Source: an uncultured Pelagibacteraceae bacterium (lineage in GTDB: Bacteria; Pseudomonadota; Alphaproteobacteria; Pelagibacterales; Pelagibacteraceae). Taken from it: a stretch of DNA of 43,479 nt. Of this stretch, positions 8,813-17,716 are shown one piece after another (position 1 is the first letter of the stretch; every line of letters begins with the position of its first letter). The notes beneath the pieces were generated by a model that saw only the letters and a list, made by a program, of their open reading frames with translations, made no database searches and had not been told where the DNA came from. The DNA is taken from assembly GCA_902580945.1 (NCBI GenBank), contig CACHML010000011.1, positions 1 through 43,479 of the forward strand, in the 5' to 3' direction. Made by a program: the position numbers and the translations under genes.

Positions 8813-10123
8813 TTAACCCAAGTGCTTATATATAGGAAAATTTGAGCATAGGCTAACTACTTCTTTTCTTACTTCATCCTCAATTTTAGAGTTATCATCA
8901 GGATTTTCTGAAAGGCCTTGAATAGTTTTTGTTATTAAATCACCTACTTTTTGAAATTCTTTCAAACCAAATCCTCTAGTTGTAGCAGCTTGAGAGCCAA
9001 GTCTAATTCCAGATGTTACCATTGGGCTTTCAGTATCAAAAGGAATACCGTTTTTATTACATGTAATGTTTGCTCTTGATAAACTTTCAGCAGCTGTATT
9101 TCCTTTTACTTTAAAAGGTCTTAAATCAACTAACATTAAGTGTGTATCAGTACCTCCTGAATAAATTTTAAAACCATTGTTTTTTAAAGTTTCTGCTAAA
9201 ATTTTTGCATTAGCTAAAACAGTTTTGATATATTCTTTAAACTCAGGTTTTAAAGCTTCTTTAAAACCTACAGCTTTTGCAGCTATGATATGCATTAAAG
9301 GTCCTCCTTGATATCCTGGAAAAACAGCAGTATTAAATTTTTTAGATAAATCTTCATGGTTAGTTAATATTATTCCACCTCTTGCACTTCTAAATACTTT
9401 GTGAGTTGTTGATGTAACTACATGAGCATAGTCACAAGGATTTGGGTATCCCTTACCAGCAACCAAACCTGAAAAATGTGCCATATCAACCATTAAATAT
9501 GCTCCTACTTTGTCTGCAATTTCCCTAAATCTTTTAAAATCAATTACTCTAGAATAAGCACTTCCACCGGCGATTATAAGTTTAGGTTTGTGTTCAAGCG
9601 CAAGTTTTTCAACATTATCATAATCAATAAGCTCAGATTTTTTATCGACATCATAACCAATTGCGTTAAACCATTTACCAGACATCGAAATTTTTAACCC
9701 ATGTGTTATGTGACCTCCTGAATTTAAGCTCATTCCCATGAAAGTATCTCCTGGCTTTAACAAAGCTAAAAATACTGCTCCATTTGCTTGTGCTCCTGAA
9801 TGAGGTTGAGCATTGGCAAATTTACAATTAAACAACTCTTTAAGTCTGTCAATTGCAAGTTGTTCAGCTACATCAACGTGTTCGCAACCATTGTAATATC
9901 TCTTGCCTGGATAACCTTCAGCATATTTATTTGTTAGCACTGATCCTTGAGCTTCAAGCACTGCTTGAGATACTATATTTTCAGATGCTATTAACTCTAT
10001 GTGATTTTGTTGTCTAACTAACTCATCATTTATAGCTTTGTAAATTTCAGGGTCACTATCCAACAAACTTTTTTCAAAAAAGTCTTTATATTCACTGTTT
10101 AAATATTTTGTTTCACTTGACAT
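8813..10123 (-). CDS. glyA: Serine hydroxymethyltransferase
   Basis: 436 residues, slightly longer than the usual ~420. This PLP enzyme interconverts serine plus tetrahydrofolate with glycine plus 5,10-methylene-tetrahydrofolate. Motifs in order: [54 protein letters not shown], and [13 protein letters not shown] with the PLP-binding lysine at K242. The C-terminus has the folate-side [15 protein letters not shown]. It begins four bases after rpiB and ends nine bases before nrdR. Functionally it shares glycine and methylene-tetrahydrofolate with the sarcosine oxidase operon at 23997-29066. Confidence 0.98.
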   Translation of the reverse strand: MSSETKYLNSEYKDFFEKSLLDSDPEIYKAINDELVRQQNHIELIASENIVSQAVLEAQGSVLTNKYAEGYPGKRYYNGCEHVDVAEQLAIDRLKELFNCKFANAQPHSGAQANGAVFLALLKPGDTFMGMSLNSGGHITHGLKISMSGKWFNAIGYDVDKKSELIDYDNVEKLALEHKPKLIIAGGSAYSRVIDFKRFREIADKVGAYLMVDMAHFSGLVAGKGYPNPCDYAHVVTSTTHKVFRSARGGIILTNHEDLSKKFNTAVFPGYQGGPLMHIIAAKAVGFKEALKPEFKEYIKTVLANAKILAETLKNNGFKIYSGGTDTHLMLVDLRPFKVKGNTAAESLSRANITCNKNGIPFDTESPMVTSGIRLGSQAATTRGFGLKEFQKVGDLITKTIQGLSENPDDNSKIEDEVRKEVVSLCSNFPIYKHLG

Positions 10124-10127
10124 AAAT

Positions 10128-10550
10128 TTATATTTTTTTAACTCGTTTTAAATGTCTGCCTCCTTCAAATTTAGTATTTAAGAATGCATCTATACATTTA
10201 TAGGCTAAAGTTTTACTAATCAACCTTTCTCCTAATGTAATAACATTTGCGTCATTATGCAATCTAGATAATTTAGCATTTTTTACCGAATAACATAATG
10301 CCGCTCTAATATTTTTATGCTTATTAGCAGACATTGACATGCCCATTCCTGATCCACATACTAAAATACCAATATTTTGTTTTTTATTAATTTTTTTAGA
10401 TAATTTATGTGCATAATCAGGATAATTTACAGATTTAGATATATTTTCTGGTCCTAGATCAAATAAATTGTATTTTTTTGAATATTTTTTTTTAATACTT
10501 TCTTTTAGATTAAATCCCGCGTGATCTGATGCAATATATATGTTTTTCAA
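10128..10550 (-). CDS. rpiB: Ribose-5-phosphate isomerase B
   Basis: 140 residues, normal. RpiB interconverts ribose 5-phosphate and ribulose 5-phosphate in the pentose phosphate pathway. Key features are [11 protein letters not shown] with D9-H10, the catalytic cysteine C65 in [14 protein letters not shown], and [14 protein letters not shown]. The start codon is TTG at 10550: there is no in-frame ATG or GTG upstream before the stop of the preceding gene, which lies one base away. The order rpiB-glyA is conserved in alphaproteobacteria and supports the call. Confidence 0.96.
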   Translation of the reverse strand: MKNIYIASDHAGFNLKESIKKKYSKKYNLFDLGPENISKSVNYPDYAHKLSKKINKKQNIGILVCGSGMGMSMSANKHKNIRAALCYSVKNAKLSRLHNDANVITLGERLISKTLAYKCIDAFLNTKFEGGRHLKRVKKI

Positions 10551-10551
10551 A

Positions 10552-11193
10552 TTAATTAAATTTATAATCTAATACACAGGCGACAAGATGAATTCTATTT
10601 TCTTCTCCACCGTTAAAGGCATTGTGATATTTTGTATTATTAGTTACCCAAACAGAGCCATCTGCTGGCATATGCATTGCCACATTATCTATTACCATTA
10701 AACATCCAGGGTTAGTTACTATAGGTATGTGCAATCTTGGTTCTGGATCTCTATGCCAACTCAAAGTTGATCTAGGTTCCTTTAATAATATTCTTATTCT
10801 TCCCAATTTATACTTTGAAGAGAGAACGTCGTAAACTTCTTTAAAATAAGTATTCTCATAATCCTTGATAAATTCACAATATTTTGATTCATCAATATTA
10901 ACATCTCTTGAAACTTCCTTTCCAGATTTATCTGGTTTTGTCCAGTAAACTCCTCTGGCCTTATTCCCTTTTATTGATTCTGGATCTCCTGGTATTTGAG
11001 TTAAAGATATTGCTCCAAAATTAGTTACACCAGCATCTTCAAATTTTTTAATCTTTACAATTTGATTGTATGCATCTTGGAGTTTATCAATATCAAATTG
11101 GACAGTTTGCTTTTGAAAATCACTGAAATCTAATACTCTATCATTTCCGTTATGAAGATTTAAATTTACAATTTTATCTTTAATTGGTGTCAT
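10552..11193 (-). CDS. Aspartyl/asparaginyl beta-hydroxylase-like 2-oxoglutarate oxygenase
   Basis: 213 residues with no signal peptide, so cytoplasmic. The C-terminal half is a double-stranded beta-helix of the Asp/Arg hydroxylase type. It has WHRDPEPRLHIPI with iron ligands H147 and D149, a middle HMPADGSVWVTNN strand pair, the distal histidine H190 in KYHNAF, and the 2-oxoglutarate-binding arginine R200 in ENRIHLVACV. The full HxD...H...R set suggests an active Fe(II)/2-oxoglutarate dioxygenase. The N-terminal 120 residues are not recognised. Substrate unknown; family members hydroxylate protein side chains or free amino acids. It is the first gene of the run into rpiB-glyA, one base from rpiB. 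Confidence 0.75.
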   Translation of the reverse strand: MTPIKDKIVNLNLHNGNDRVLDFSDFQKQTVQFDIDKLQDAYNQIVKIKKFEDAGVTNFGAISLTQIPGDPESIKGNKARGVYWTKPDKSGKEVSRDVNIDESKYCEFIKDYENTYFKEVYDVLSSKYKLGRIRILLKEPRSTLSWHRDPEPRLHIPIVTNPGCLMVIDNVAMHMPADGSVWVTNNTKYHNAFNGGEENRIHLVACVLDYKFN

Positions 11194-11228
11194 GATGATT
11201 GTTTTCTACTCATTTCTATATATATTTG

Positions 11229-11234
11229 TATAAT
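11229..11234 (+). promoter_or_regulatory. Possible -10 box for hemB
   Basis: The 67-base spacer between the divergent oxygenase gene and hemB contains TGTATAATAC reading toward hemB, with TATAAT ending 26 bases before the ATG. No convincing -35 box is at the right distance. An octamer TTGTCGCA at 11239-11246 also occurs in the gatC/ruvX spacer. Confidence 0.4.
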
Positions 11235-11260
11235 ACATTTGTCGCATAATAAAACACAAT

Positions 11261-12241
11261 ATGATTACAGGAAAATATCCAAGTTTAAGGCTTAGAAGAT
11301 CAAGAAAATATGCATGGTCTAGAAGACTTGTTCAAGAAAACTCACTGTCATACAGTGATTTAATATTGCCTATTTTTTTGATTGAAGGAAAAAATAAAAA
11401 AGAATCGATAAAATCTATGCCGAATATTTTTAGATATAGTATAGACAAATTAAGTTCTGTAGTTGGCAAAGCCATCAAAAAAGGAATTCCAATGGTAGCT
11501 TTATTTCCTTATACGAATACAAAAAAAAAAGATGAATATGGTTCTGAGGCATTAAATCCTGATAACTTAATTTGCAGAGGTATAAAATTTATTAAAAAAA
11601 AATATAAAAATAAAATTGGAATAATGTGTGATGTAGCACTTGATCCTTACACTTCTCATGGCCATGATGGATTGTTAAAAAAAGGAAATATTCTAAATGA
11701 TGAAACCTTAGATATACTTACTAAACAAGCTGTACTCCAAGCTAAAATGGGATGTGACGTAATCGCTCCTTCAGATATGATGGATGGAAGGATCGGCAAA
11801 ATAAGAAAAGCATTAGATAAAAATAATTTAAATGATGTTCAAATATTATCTTATGCAGTTAAATTTTCCTCTAGCTTTTATGGACCATTTAGAGACGCTG
11901 TTGGATCAAAAAAATTGTTAAAAGGTGATAAAAAAACATACCAAATGGATTTTAGAAATTCTGATGAATCTTTAAGAGAAGTATCATTAGATGTGAAAGA
12001 AGGAACTGATATGATAATGGTTAAGCCTGGTATGCCTTATCTTGATATAATTAAGAAAGTTAAAGATAAATTCAAAATTCCAGTATTAGCATATCAAGTT
12101 TCTGGTGAGTACAGTCTAATAATGAGTGGAATTAATAAAAAAATATTAGACAAAGCATCTATTAAAGAGACTCTTATTTCGTTTAAAAGAGCTGGAGCGA
12201 GTAGTATAGTAACTTATTTTGCAGATCAAATTGATCTTTGA
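11261..12241 (+). CDS. hemB: Delta-aminolevulinic acid dehydratase (porphobilinogen synthase)
   Basis: 326 residues. It condenses two 5-aminolevulinate molecules to porphobilinogen for haem synthesis. The two Schiff-base lysine regions are present (SYAVKFSSSFYGPFRDA and MVKPGMPYLDI). The metal site reads DVALDPYTSHGHDG: aspartate and alanine replace the cysteines of zinc enzymes (DVCLCxYxxHGHCG), so this is the non-zinc, Mg2+-dependent class. An A10 run at 11521-11530 (encoding three lysines) is intact and in frame. The stop codon ends at 12241, and recO on the other strand ends at 12242, leaving no base between these convergent genes. Confidence 0.97.
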   Translation: MITGKYPSLRLRRSRKYAWSRRLVQENSLSYSDLILPIFLIEGKNKKESIKSMPNIFRYSIDKLSSVVGKAIKKGIPMVALFPYTNTKKKDEYGSEALNPDNLICRGIKFIKKKYKNKIGIMCDVALDPYTSHGHDGLLKKGNILNDETLDILTKQAVLQAKMGCDVIAPSDMMDGRIGKIRKALDKNNLNDVQILSYAVKFSSSFYGPFRDAVGSKKLLKGDKKTYQMDFRNSDESLREVSLDVKEGTDMIMVKPGMPYLDIIKKVKDKFKIPVLAYQVSGEYSLIMSGINKKILDKASIKETLISFKRAGASSIVTYFADQIDL

Positions 12242-12916
12242 TTATTTAAGCAAATTAATAAAATCATTCCTTGAAGATGGAAATCTTTTGTTATTAGGTT
12301 TAATAATCGTTTTATCCAAAAAATCTCCAACTATTGAATAGCCACTATAAATATCTTTTATATTTTCAGGAATGTTTTTTTTATCTATTAAAAAATTGGG
12401 TATAATTTTTTGATTTGAGTCTACAACATATTTAGTTTGGCCATTAATATTTTTATTCACCACGTAATCTTTAAAATTAATGTCATATCCAATGGATTTG
12501 AGTATATTTAACTCTAAATATAAAAACTCAACCAACCAATTATCAAGATCAATAATTTTAAACAATTTTCCTAAAAGAGAGTAAATTTCCATATTACTCT
12601 CATTTTCAACTGTAAGAATTTTTATTAAATTCATGCAATAGATAATACAAAACAATTTTTTTTTATTTTCTAAATAGACTGGTGTTTTAATTTCATCGAT
12701 TTCAACTTTAAGATAACTCAATCTACCATCTTCTCTACGTTTTGAATTTAAATGAAACTTATTACCTATTAATAAATAACTCTTTATTTTTTTTGATGTT
12801 GATCCAAAAATTACCCCTATTACTTTTCCATTATTTTCTGTAAAAAATTCAGCTATAGAGGAATTTTCATTGTATTTATTTAAAGATAATAAATACCCCT
12901 TGTCTTGCCAATTCAT
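12242..12916 (-). CDS. recO: DNA repair protein RecO
   Basis: 224 residues, a little short for RecO (~240). RecO with RecR loads RecA onto SSB-coated single-stranded DNA. The N-terminal OB-fold is recognisable (MNWQDKGYLLSLNKYNENS, then GKVIGVIFGSTSKK). The middle is the helical domain, with the LVEFLYLELNILKSIGYDI signature. No zinc-finger cysteines are seen. Sequence identity is low, so the position directly after rnc matters. In most alphaproteobacteria era lies between rnc and recO; here rnc and recO overlap by four bases and era is absent. Confidence 0.88.
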   Translation of the reverse strand: MNWQDKGYLLSLNKYNENSSIAEFFTENNGKVIGVIFGSTSKKIKSYLLIGNKFHLNSKRREDGRLSYLKVEIDEIKTPVYLENKKKLFCIIYCMNLIKILTVENESNMEIYSLLGKLFKIIDLDNWLVEFLYLELNILKSIGYDINFKDYVVNKNINGQTKYVVDSNQKIIPNFLIDKKNIPENIKDIYSGYSIVGDFLDKTIIKPNNKRFPSSRNDFINLLK

Positions 12917-13578
12917 TTTTGATTAATTTTTTTTAGAAGTTCAGAAGCAGCAGATTGTTCTGCAATTTTCTTTGAAGATCCTATTGCATAAATATATTTA
13001 CTATTTTTAAGTTTTACTCCAACTTTAAATTTAGGTTTGTGTCTAGGGCCAGTATTAGAGACTAGTTTGTAGATTGGCAATATTTTAAAATTTTTTAAAG
13101 AGTATTCTTGAAGTCTTGTTTTGGCATCAACAAAAGTTGTTTCAGCATTGTTAATTAAATTTTTCCATTGTTTAAGAATAAAAATTTTAGAAACTTCAAA
13201 TCCTCTGTCTAAATAAATTGCCCCAATTATTGCCTCACAACAATCTGAAATAATTTTATTTTCTACTGTATTTTTATTCGATTTAGAATTACCCACAATA
13301 ACAAACTCTTTAAGATTTAGAAAATTACCAACTTCTAAGCATTTATTTTTATTAACCAAAGAAGCTAATTTTTTATCTAATGATCCTACTTTTTCGTTTG
13401 GAAATAGTTCGAATAGTTTTTTAGAAATAACAAGACCAAGCACTCTATCACCTAAAAATTCAAGATTTTCATAATTGTTATTTGGATCAAAGCTTTTATG
13501 AGTAATAGCCTGCAAAAGAATTTTTTCATTTTTAAAATCTATTTTAATTTTTCTTTGAAGAATTTTTATTTTATCCAT
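12913..13578 (-). CDS. rnc: Ribonuclease III
   Basis: 221 residues, normal. It cleaves double-stranded RNA, including rRNA precursors. The catalytic domain has NLEFLGDRVLGLVIS (signature near residue 38) and the second acidic cluster SDCCEAIIGAIYLDRGF. The C-terminal 70 residues form a double-stranded RNA-binding domain, with DAKTRLQEYSLK at its start and IGSSKKIAEQSAASELL at its end. The gene lies two bases after lepB and ends overlapping the recO start by four bases. Confidence 0.97.
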   Translation of the reverse strand: MDKIKILQRKIKIDFKNEKILLQAITHKSFDPNNNYENLEFLGDRVLGLVISKKLFELFPNEKVGSLDKKLASLVNKNKCLEVGNFLNLKEFVIVGNSKSNKNTVENKIISDCCEAIIGAIYLDRGFEVSKIFILKQWKNLINNAETTFVDAKTRLQEYSLKNFKILPIYKLVSNTGPRHKPKFKVGVKLKNSKYIYAIGSSKKIAEQSAASELLKKINQK

Positions 13579-13580
13579 AT

Positions 13581-14309
13581 TTATTTGATTACATTGAAAA
13601 ATCTATTCAATCTTAATATTTCATTCCATTTCCAAAATTTTACTATACTTCCAATAAATGGATCAGATGAAAAAAATAATATTTGAGCTTTACCAACAAG
13701 GTTATTTTTATGTACATAACCAACTTCAGATAAAAATCTACTATCTTTTGAGCAGTCTCTATTATCCCCCAAGAAAAATAAATGGTCTTTTGGAACAATG
13801 TATTTGTCAGAGTTTGCAAAAGTAATATCTGTTCTATAAGAGGCTAAATAAACTTTACCATTAGGTAATTTTTCCTCAAATGTATTAACATTTATTTTTG
13901 TTTTACCGCAAAAATTAGTGATATTTTTTGATTTAATAGTTTTTAAAATTTTATTTCCATTAAGATAAAGGTCACCATTAATAAATTGAATTGTATCACC
14001 AGGTAGACCAATTACACGCTTTATATAATCAGTTCTGTTATCCGCCGGCGTTTTAAATACAGCTATATCACCCCTTTTAGGATCTTTGGTAAAAATACGA
14101 TTTTTAAAAATTGGTGGACTAAATGGAAAAGAATGCCTGCTATAACCATATGTATATTTTGTTACAAAAAGTCTGTCTCCAACTAATAAATTTGGTTCCA
14201 TAGAAGATGATGGAATATAAAAAGGTTGTAATAAAATAGATCTAATTAAAACAGCAATAAAAAGTGCATAAATTAATGTTTTAAGATTTTCAATTATTAT
14301 TTTTTTCAT
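13581..14309 (-). CDS. lepB: Signal peptidase I
   Basis: 242 residues with one N-terminal membrane helix at about 10-28; the catalytic domain faces the periplasm. It cleaves signal peptides from exported proteins. The catalytic serine is S36 in IPSSSMEPNLLVGD and the general-base lysine is K97 in YIKRVIGLPGD. Box E, FFLGDNRDCSKDSR, is also intact. The ATG overlaps the stop of acpS by four bases. The acpS-lepB-rnc order is standard for alphaproteobacteria. Confidence 0.97.
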   Translation of the reverse strand: MKKIIIENLKTLIYALFIAVLIRSILLQPFYIPSSSMEPNLLVGDRLFVTKYTYGYSRHSFPFSPPIFKNRIFTKDPKRGDIAVFKTPADNRTDYIKRVIGLPGDTIQFINGDLYLNGNKILKTIKSKNITNFCGKTKINVNTFEEKLPNGKVYLASYRTDITFANSDKYIVPKDHLFFLGDNRDCSKDSRFLSEVGYVHKNNLVGKAQILFFSSDPFIGSIVKFWKWNEILRLNRFFNVIK

Positions 14310-14695
14310 ATTATTTTATCTATAATTACAAAAGCTATTGAATAATCTTTTTCATCCGAAAGTGATAAATGAACTTTATATTTATGTATTTTAAATTTTT
14401 TTTTTAAAAAATTTTTTAATTTATTTGATAACAAAATATAAGGTTTTCCATTCTTGTGATTATTGATTTCAATATCATTAAAATTAATATCATGTCTAAA
14501 GCCAGTCCCGATTGCTTTAACAAATGCCTCTTTAGCAGCAAATCTTTTTGCATAAAAATTAATTTTATTCTTTAATTTTTCTCCTTGTTCAATTTCATTT
14601 TTTGTAAAAATTCGATTTAAAAAACCTTTAATTTTTAACGAATTATTAATTCTACTGTTTTTAATAATATCAACTCCATTACCTATAATATCCAT
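14306..14695 (-). CDS. acpS: Holo-[acyl-carrier-protein] synthase
   Basis: 129 residues, typical of the small AcpS type. It transfers 4'-phosphopantetheine from coenzyme A to the serine of acyl carrier protein. The two metal/CoA motifs are present: GNGVDIIKNSRI at the start and RFAAKEAFVKAIGTG around residues 50-65. The C-terminal HLSLSDEKDYSIAFVII strand pair completes the fold. It overlaps pdxJ by one base (shared A of TAATG) and lepB by four. Confidence 0.95.
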   Translation of the reverse strand: MDIIGNGVDIIKNSRINNSLKIKGFLNRIFTKNEIEQGEKLKNKINFYAKRFAAKEAFVKAIGTGFRHDINFNDIEINNHKNGKPYILLSNKLKNFLKKKFKIHKYKVHLSLSDEKDYSIAFVIIDKII

Positions 14696-15414
14696 TATCT
14701 TAATATTTTAATAAATTGTTTAACTACTTTTGAAATGCCATGAGAAACAGACTCTCCAATAATAAAATGTCCTATATTAAATTCCTCTATTTGATCAATC
14801 TTATTAAGTATTTTTGTTGTTTTATAATCCATCCCATGTCCAGCGTGAACTTCTAAACCTATATTTTTCGCATAAATAGCACATTTCTTGATTTTTTTTA
14901 GTTCTTTGGAATAATTTTTTTTATGTTTTATTTGATTAGAAATTTTACCCGTGTGTATTTCTATGCATTTACTCCCTAAGGTTTTTGATAATTTTATATC
15001 TTGAATTGATGGATTTATAAATAAGCTGGTTCTAATATTATTTTTATTAAAGATTTTTAATATTTTTTTTATTTTATTTTTATTTTTTTTTAAATTTAAT
15101 CCACCTTCTGTAGTAATTTCATTTCTTTTTTCTGGTACAAGACAAATAAAGGAAGGTTTGTTTTTTAGTGCAATATTTATCATTTGTTGATCAGAGGCAA
15201 TTTCTAAATTAATTGGAATTAATTTATTAGATGAGAGAATTTTTAAATCTTTATCTTTAATGTGTCTTCTATCCTCTCTTAAATGAACGGTAATAGAATT
15301 TGCACCAGCCTTTAAAACATTTAAAGCTACAGTATAGGGATCAGGATGTTTTTCTCCTCTAGCATTTCTTAAAGTTGCAATATGATCTATATTAACACCA
15401 AGTCTCTTTCTCAT
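14695..15414 (-). CDS. pdxJ: Pyridoxine 5'-phosphate synthase
   Basis: 239 residues, normal. PdxJ condenses 1-deoxyxylulose 5-phosphate and 3-amino-2-oxopropyl phosphate to pyridoxine 5'-phosphate, the last ring-forming step of the DXP-dependent vitamin B6 pathway. Motifs: LGVNIDHIATLRNARG, HPDPYTVAL, ITVHLREDRRHI, VHAGHGMDY with the catalytic histidine, and FNIGHFIIGESV at the phosphate site. It overlaps pyrE by four bases (ATGA) and acpS by one, so it is part of one coupled run. PLP is needed by GlyA in this window. Confidence 0.97.
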   Translation of the reverse strand: MRKRLGVNIDHIATLRNARGEKHPDPYTVALNVLKAGANSITVHLREDRRHIKDKDLKILSSNKLIPINLEIASDQQMINIALKNKPSFICLVPEKRNEITTEGGLNLKKNKNKIKKILKIFNKNNIRTSLFINPSIQDIKLSKTLGSKCIEIHTGKISNQIKHKKNYSKELKKIKKCAIYAKNIGLEVHAGHGMDYKTTKILNKIDQIEEFNIGHFIIGESVSHGISKVVKQFIKILR

Positions 15415-16001
15415 TTTAAAAATCGACTTCCTGGCTTTGTGATTGGTATTTTTTTTAAACTTAAAGGAACATTTTTTTCTTTAAAAGTTGGAATTATTAA
15501 TTTTACTTGAGAAATAATTTTTTTTCCTTTTATTTTTAAGGTTTGTTTATTAGATCTATCAATTAAACATGCAAATCCTAATAAAATTGCACCAGATTTT
15601 TTTATTAATTTAGCACATTCTAAACTTGATTTTCCAGTGGTTATAACATCTTCAATAATTAAAACTCTTGATTTCTTTTTTATATTAAAACCTCTTCTTA
15701 GTTTAAAATTTCCATCAACACGCTCACAAAAAATTGTTTCTTTTTTTAAAACTCTACCGATCTCATAACCAATAACTACTCCACCCATTGCTGGCGATAA
15801 AATTAAATCAATATTTTTAAATGTTTTTTTTATTTTAATTGCTAAAGATTTTGTAAATTTTTCAGATTTATTTGGAAAACTTAGTAGTTTTGCACACTGT
15901 ACATATGAAGGTGAATGCAGTCCAGATGACAATACAAAGTGACCGTCCAACAAAGCATTAGTTTTTCTTAAAACTGCTAAAGAGTTTTTTAAAGAAAGCA
16001 T
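15411..16001 (-). CDS. pyrE: Orotate phosphoribosyltransferase
   Basis: 196 residues. It joins orotate and PRPP to form OMP in pyrimidine synthesis. The PRPP-binding signature RVLIIEDVITTGKSS is intact near residue 112. The flexible-loop region reads FCERVDGNFKLRRGF. The N-terminus (FVLSSGLHSPSYVQCAK) matches the family, which supports the ATG at 16001 even though it places the start 44 bases inside the end of spoT. The partner genes pyrB and a pyrC paralogue are far away at 35719-37950. Confidence 0.95.
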   Translation of the reverse strand: MLSLKNSLAVLRKTNALLDGHFVLSSGLHSPSYVQCAKLLSFPNKSEKFTKSLAIKIKKTFKNIDLILSPAMGGVVIGYEIGRVLKKETIFCERVDGNFKLRRGFNIKKKSRVLIIEDVITTGKSSLECAKLIKKSGAILLGFACLIDRSNKQTLKIKGKKIISQVKLIIPTFKEKNVPLSLKKIPITKPGSRFLK

Positions 16002-17700
16002 ATTTTTTGTTTTTATGTCTAATAATTTTAAATTTATATTCCTTTTGTTTTAGTTCACTTATCAATTTTGTAAAGTTTTTAAGATCATTAATAATCAAAT
16101 TAAATTTAAAATTAATTCTACCATTAAGTTTTTCTACCATTTCTACGCTAGAAATGTTAACAAAGTTTTCACCAATCATTGTTGTAACATCACCCATTTT
16201 ACCTGGTTCATCGGGAAGAGATATCCAAAGAGTGGTATTGTATCTTTTTTCTTTAATTGGTTTTTTATTTTCACGATATTGCCAATAGCGTCTTATTGAA
16301 GCCCTAGCCTTCCCTGTCTTGGTACTAGTCAACCAATGAAGGGATGGAGATGCTTTTTTTGAAGTAATGATTTTAACAACATCACCATTTCTTAAAACCG
16401 ATTGTAAAGCACTATCTTTGCCGTTTATCTCACATCCAATTGCGGCATCACCTATTTGCGTATGAACTGCATAAGCAAAATCTATTGGTGTGGCATTTTT
16501 TGGAAGCTTTATAATAGAACCTTTTGGCGTAAAACAAAAAGCATTTTCTTGGAACATTTGAAGCTTAGTGTATTCGTAAGAGTCATCAGGATTTTCATTT
16601 TTATCTATAATTTCCACTAAATCTGCTAACCAGTCATATTCTTTCCATGTCAAAGAATTAAATTTTTCAGATGATTTATATTTCCAATGTGAGGCAATAC
16701 CTCTTTCAGCAAACTCATGCATTTGCTTAGTTCTTAATTGAATTTCAATTGGTCTTTTATTAGGACCAATAATTGCTGTATGAAGTGATTGATACTTATT
16801 AATTTTAGGTGAAGATATATAATCTTTGAATTTTCCTGGAATACAATTCCATTTACTATGAAAAACTCCTAATGCTTTGTAACAATCTTCAATATTCTCT
16901 AAAATAATCCTGAAACCAATAATATCAGTTATTTGCTCTAATGAGGTTCTTTTCTTTTGAATTTTCCTCCATATTGAAAAAGGAGTTTTTTCCCTTCCAA
17001 CGATTTGGGGATTAATATTTTTATCCTTTAATATTTCATAAAATTGGTCAGAGATATTGTTAAAATTTATAAGATTATTTTCTTTTATTTTATCTAATCT
17101 ATCTTTAATTAATTTTCGAGCATCTTCATTTAAAACTTCAAATGATAGATCTTCTAATTCATCTCTTATACGGTGCATACCCATTCTATCAGCAAGTGGT
17201 GCATATATTTCCATTGTTTCTCTCGCTTTTCTTATTTGTTTTTCTTTTTCAACGACTTTTATTGTTCGCATATTATGTAATCTGTCTGCTAGTTTTACAA
17301 GCAAGACTCTAATATCTTTGGATGTTGCTAAAATCAGCTTTCTAAAGTTTTCTGCTTTAGAATTTGAAATTGCTTGGTTTTCAAACTCTGATATTTTTGT
17401 TACACCATCGACTAAATCAGCAACCTCTTTTCCAAATTCAGACTCTATAGTGTTGTAGGTTGCATAGGTATCTTCTATTGTGTCGTGAAGTAATCCTGTT
17501 GCTATAGTTGCACTGTCTAGTTTTAACTCAGTTAATATGTTTGCAACTGCAATTGGGTGTATAATATAAGGTGAACCCTCATCTCTTTTTTGTTTTTCAT
17601 GAGCTTTCAAAGCAAAATCATAAGCCTTAGATAAAGTTTCAGGATTTAAAAATTTGTTATAGTTTTTGACTTTGTTTATCAATTCTTCAGACTTAAGCAT
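15958..17700 (-). CDS. spoT: Compact bifunctional (p)ppGpp synthetase/hydrolase (Rel/SpoT)
   Basis: 580 residues against about 700-750 for most long RSH proteins. HD hydrolase, residues about 40-150: YIIHPIAVA with H48, LLHDTIED with H72-D73, LADRLHNMRT. Synthetase, about 235-345: ITDIIGFRII with D259 and EIQLRTKQMHEFAE with E319. TGS, about 387-447: FTPKGSIIKLPKNATPIDFA. ACT, about 488-565: SLPDEPGKMGDVTTMIGENF. All residues expected for both making and degrading (p)ppGpp are present. Only about 40 residues link TGS to ACT, so the helical and zinc-finger/conserved-cysteine regions that normally lie there are missing. It follows folK after 16 bases and overlaps pyrE by 44. Confidence 0.95.
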   Translation of the reverse strand: MLKSEELINKVKNYNKFLNPETLSKAYDFALKAHEKQKRDEGSPYIIHPIAVANILTELKLDSATIATGLLHDTIEDTYATYNTIESEFGKEVADLVDGVTKISEFENQAISNSKAENFRKLILATSKDIRVLLVKLADRLHNMRTIKVVEKEKQIRKARETMEIYAPLADRMGMHRIRDELEDLSFEVLNEDARKLIKDRLDKIKENNLINFNNISDQFYEILKDKNINPQIVGREKTPFSIWRKIQKKRTSLEQITDIIGFRIILENIEDCYKALGVFHSKWNCIPGKFKDYISSPKINKYQSLHTAIIGPNKRPIEIQLRTKQMHEFAERGIASHWKYKSSEKFNSLTWKEYDWLADLVEIIDKNENPDDSYEYTKLQMFQENAFCFTPKGSIIKLPKNATPIDFAYAVHTQIGDAAIGCEINGKDSALQSVLRNGDVVKIITSKKASPSLHWLTSTKTGKARASIRRYWQYRENKKPIKEKRYNTTLWISLPDEPGKMGDVTTMIGENFVNISSVEMVEKLNGRINFKFNLIINDLKNFTKLISELKQKEYKFKIIRHKNKKYAFFKKLFSSFKKN

Positions 17701-17716
17701 AATTATTTATATCATT

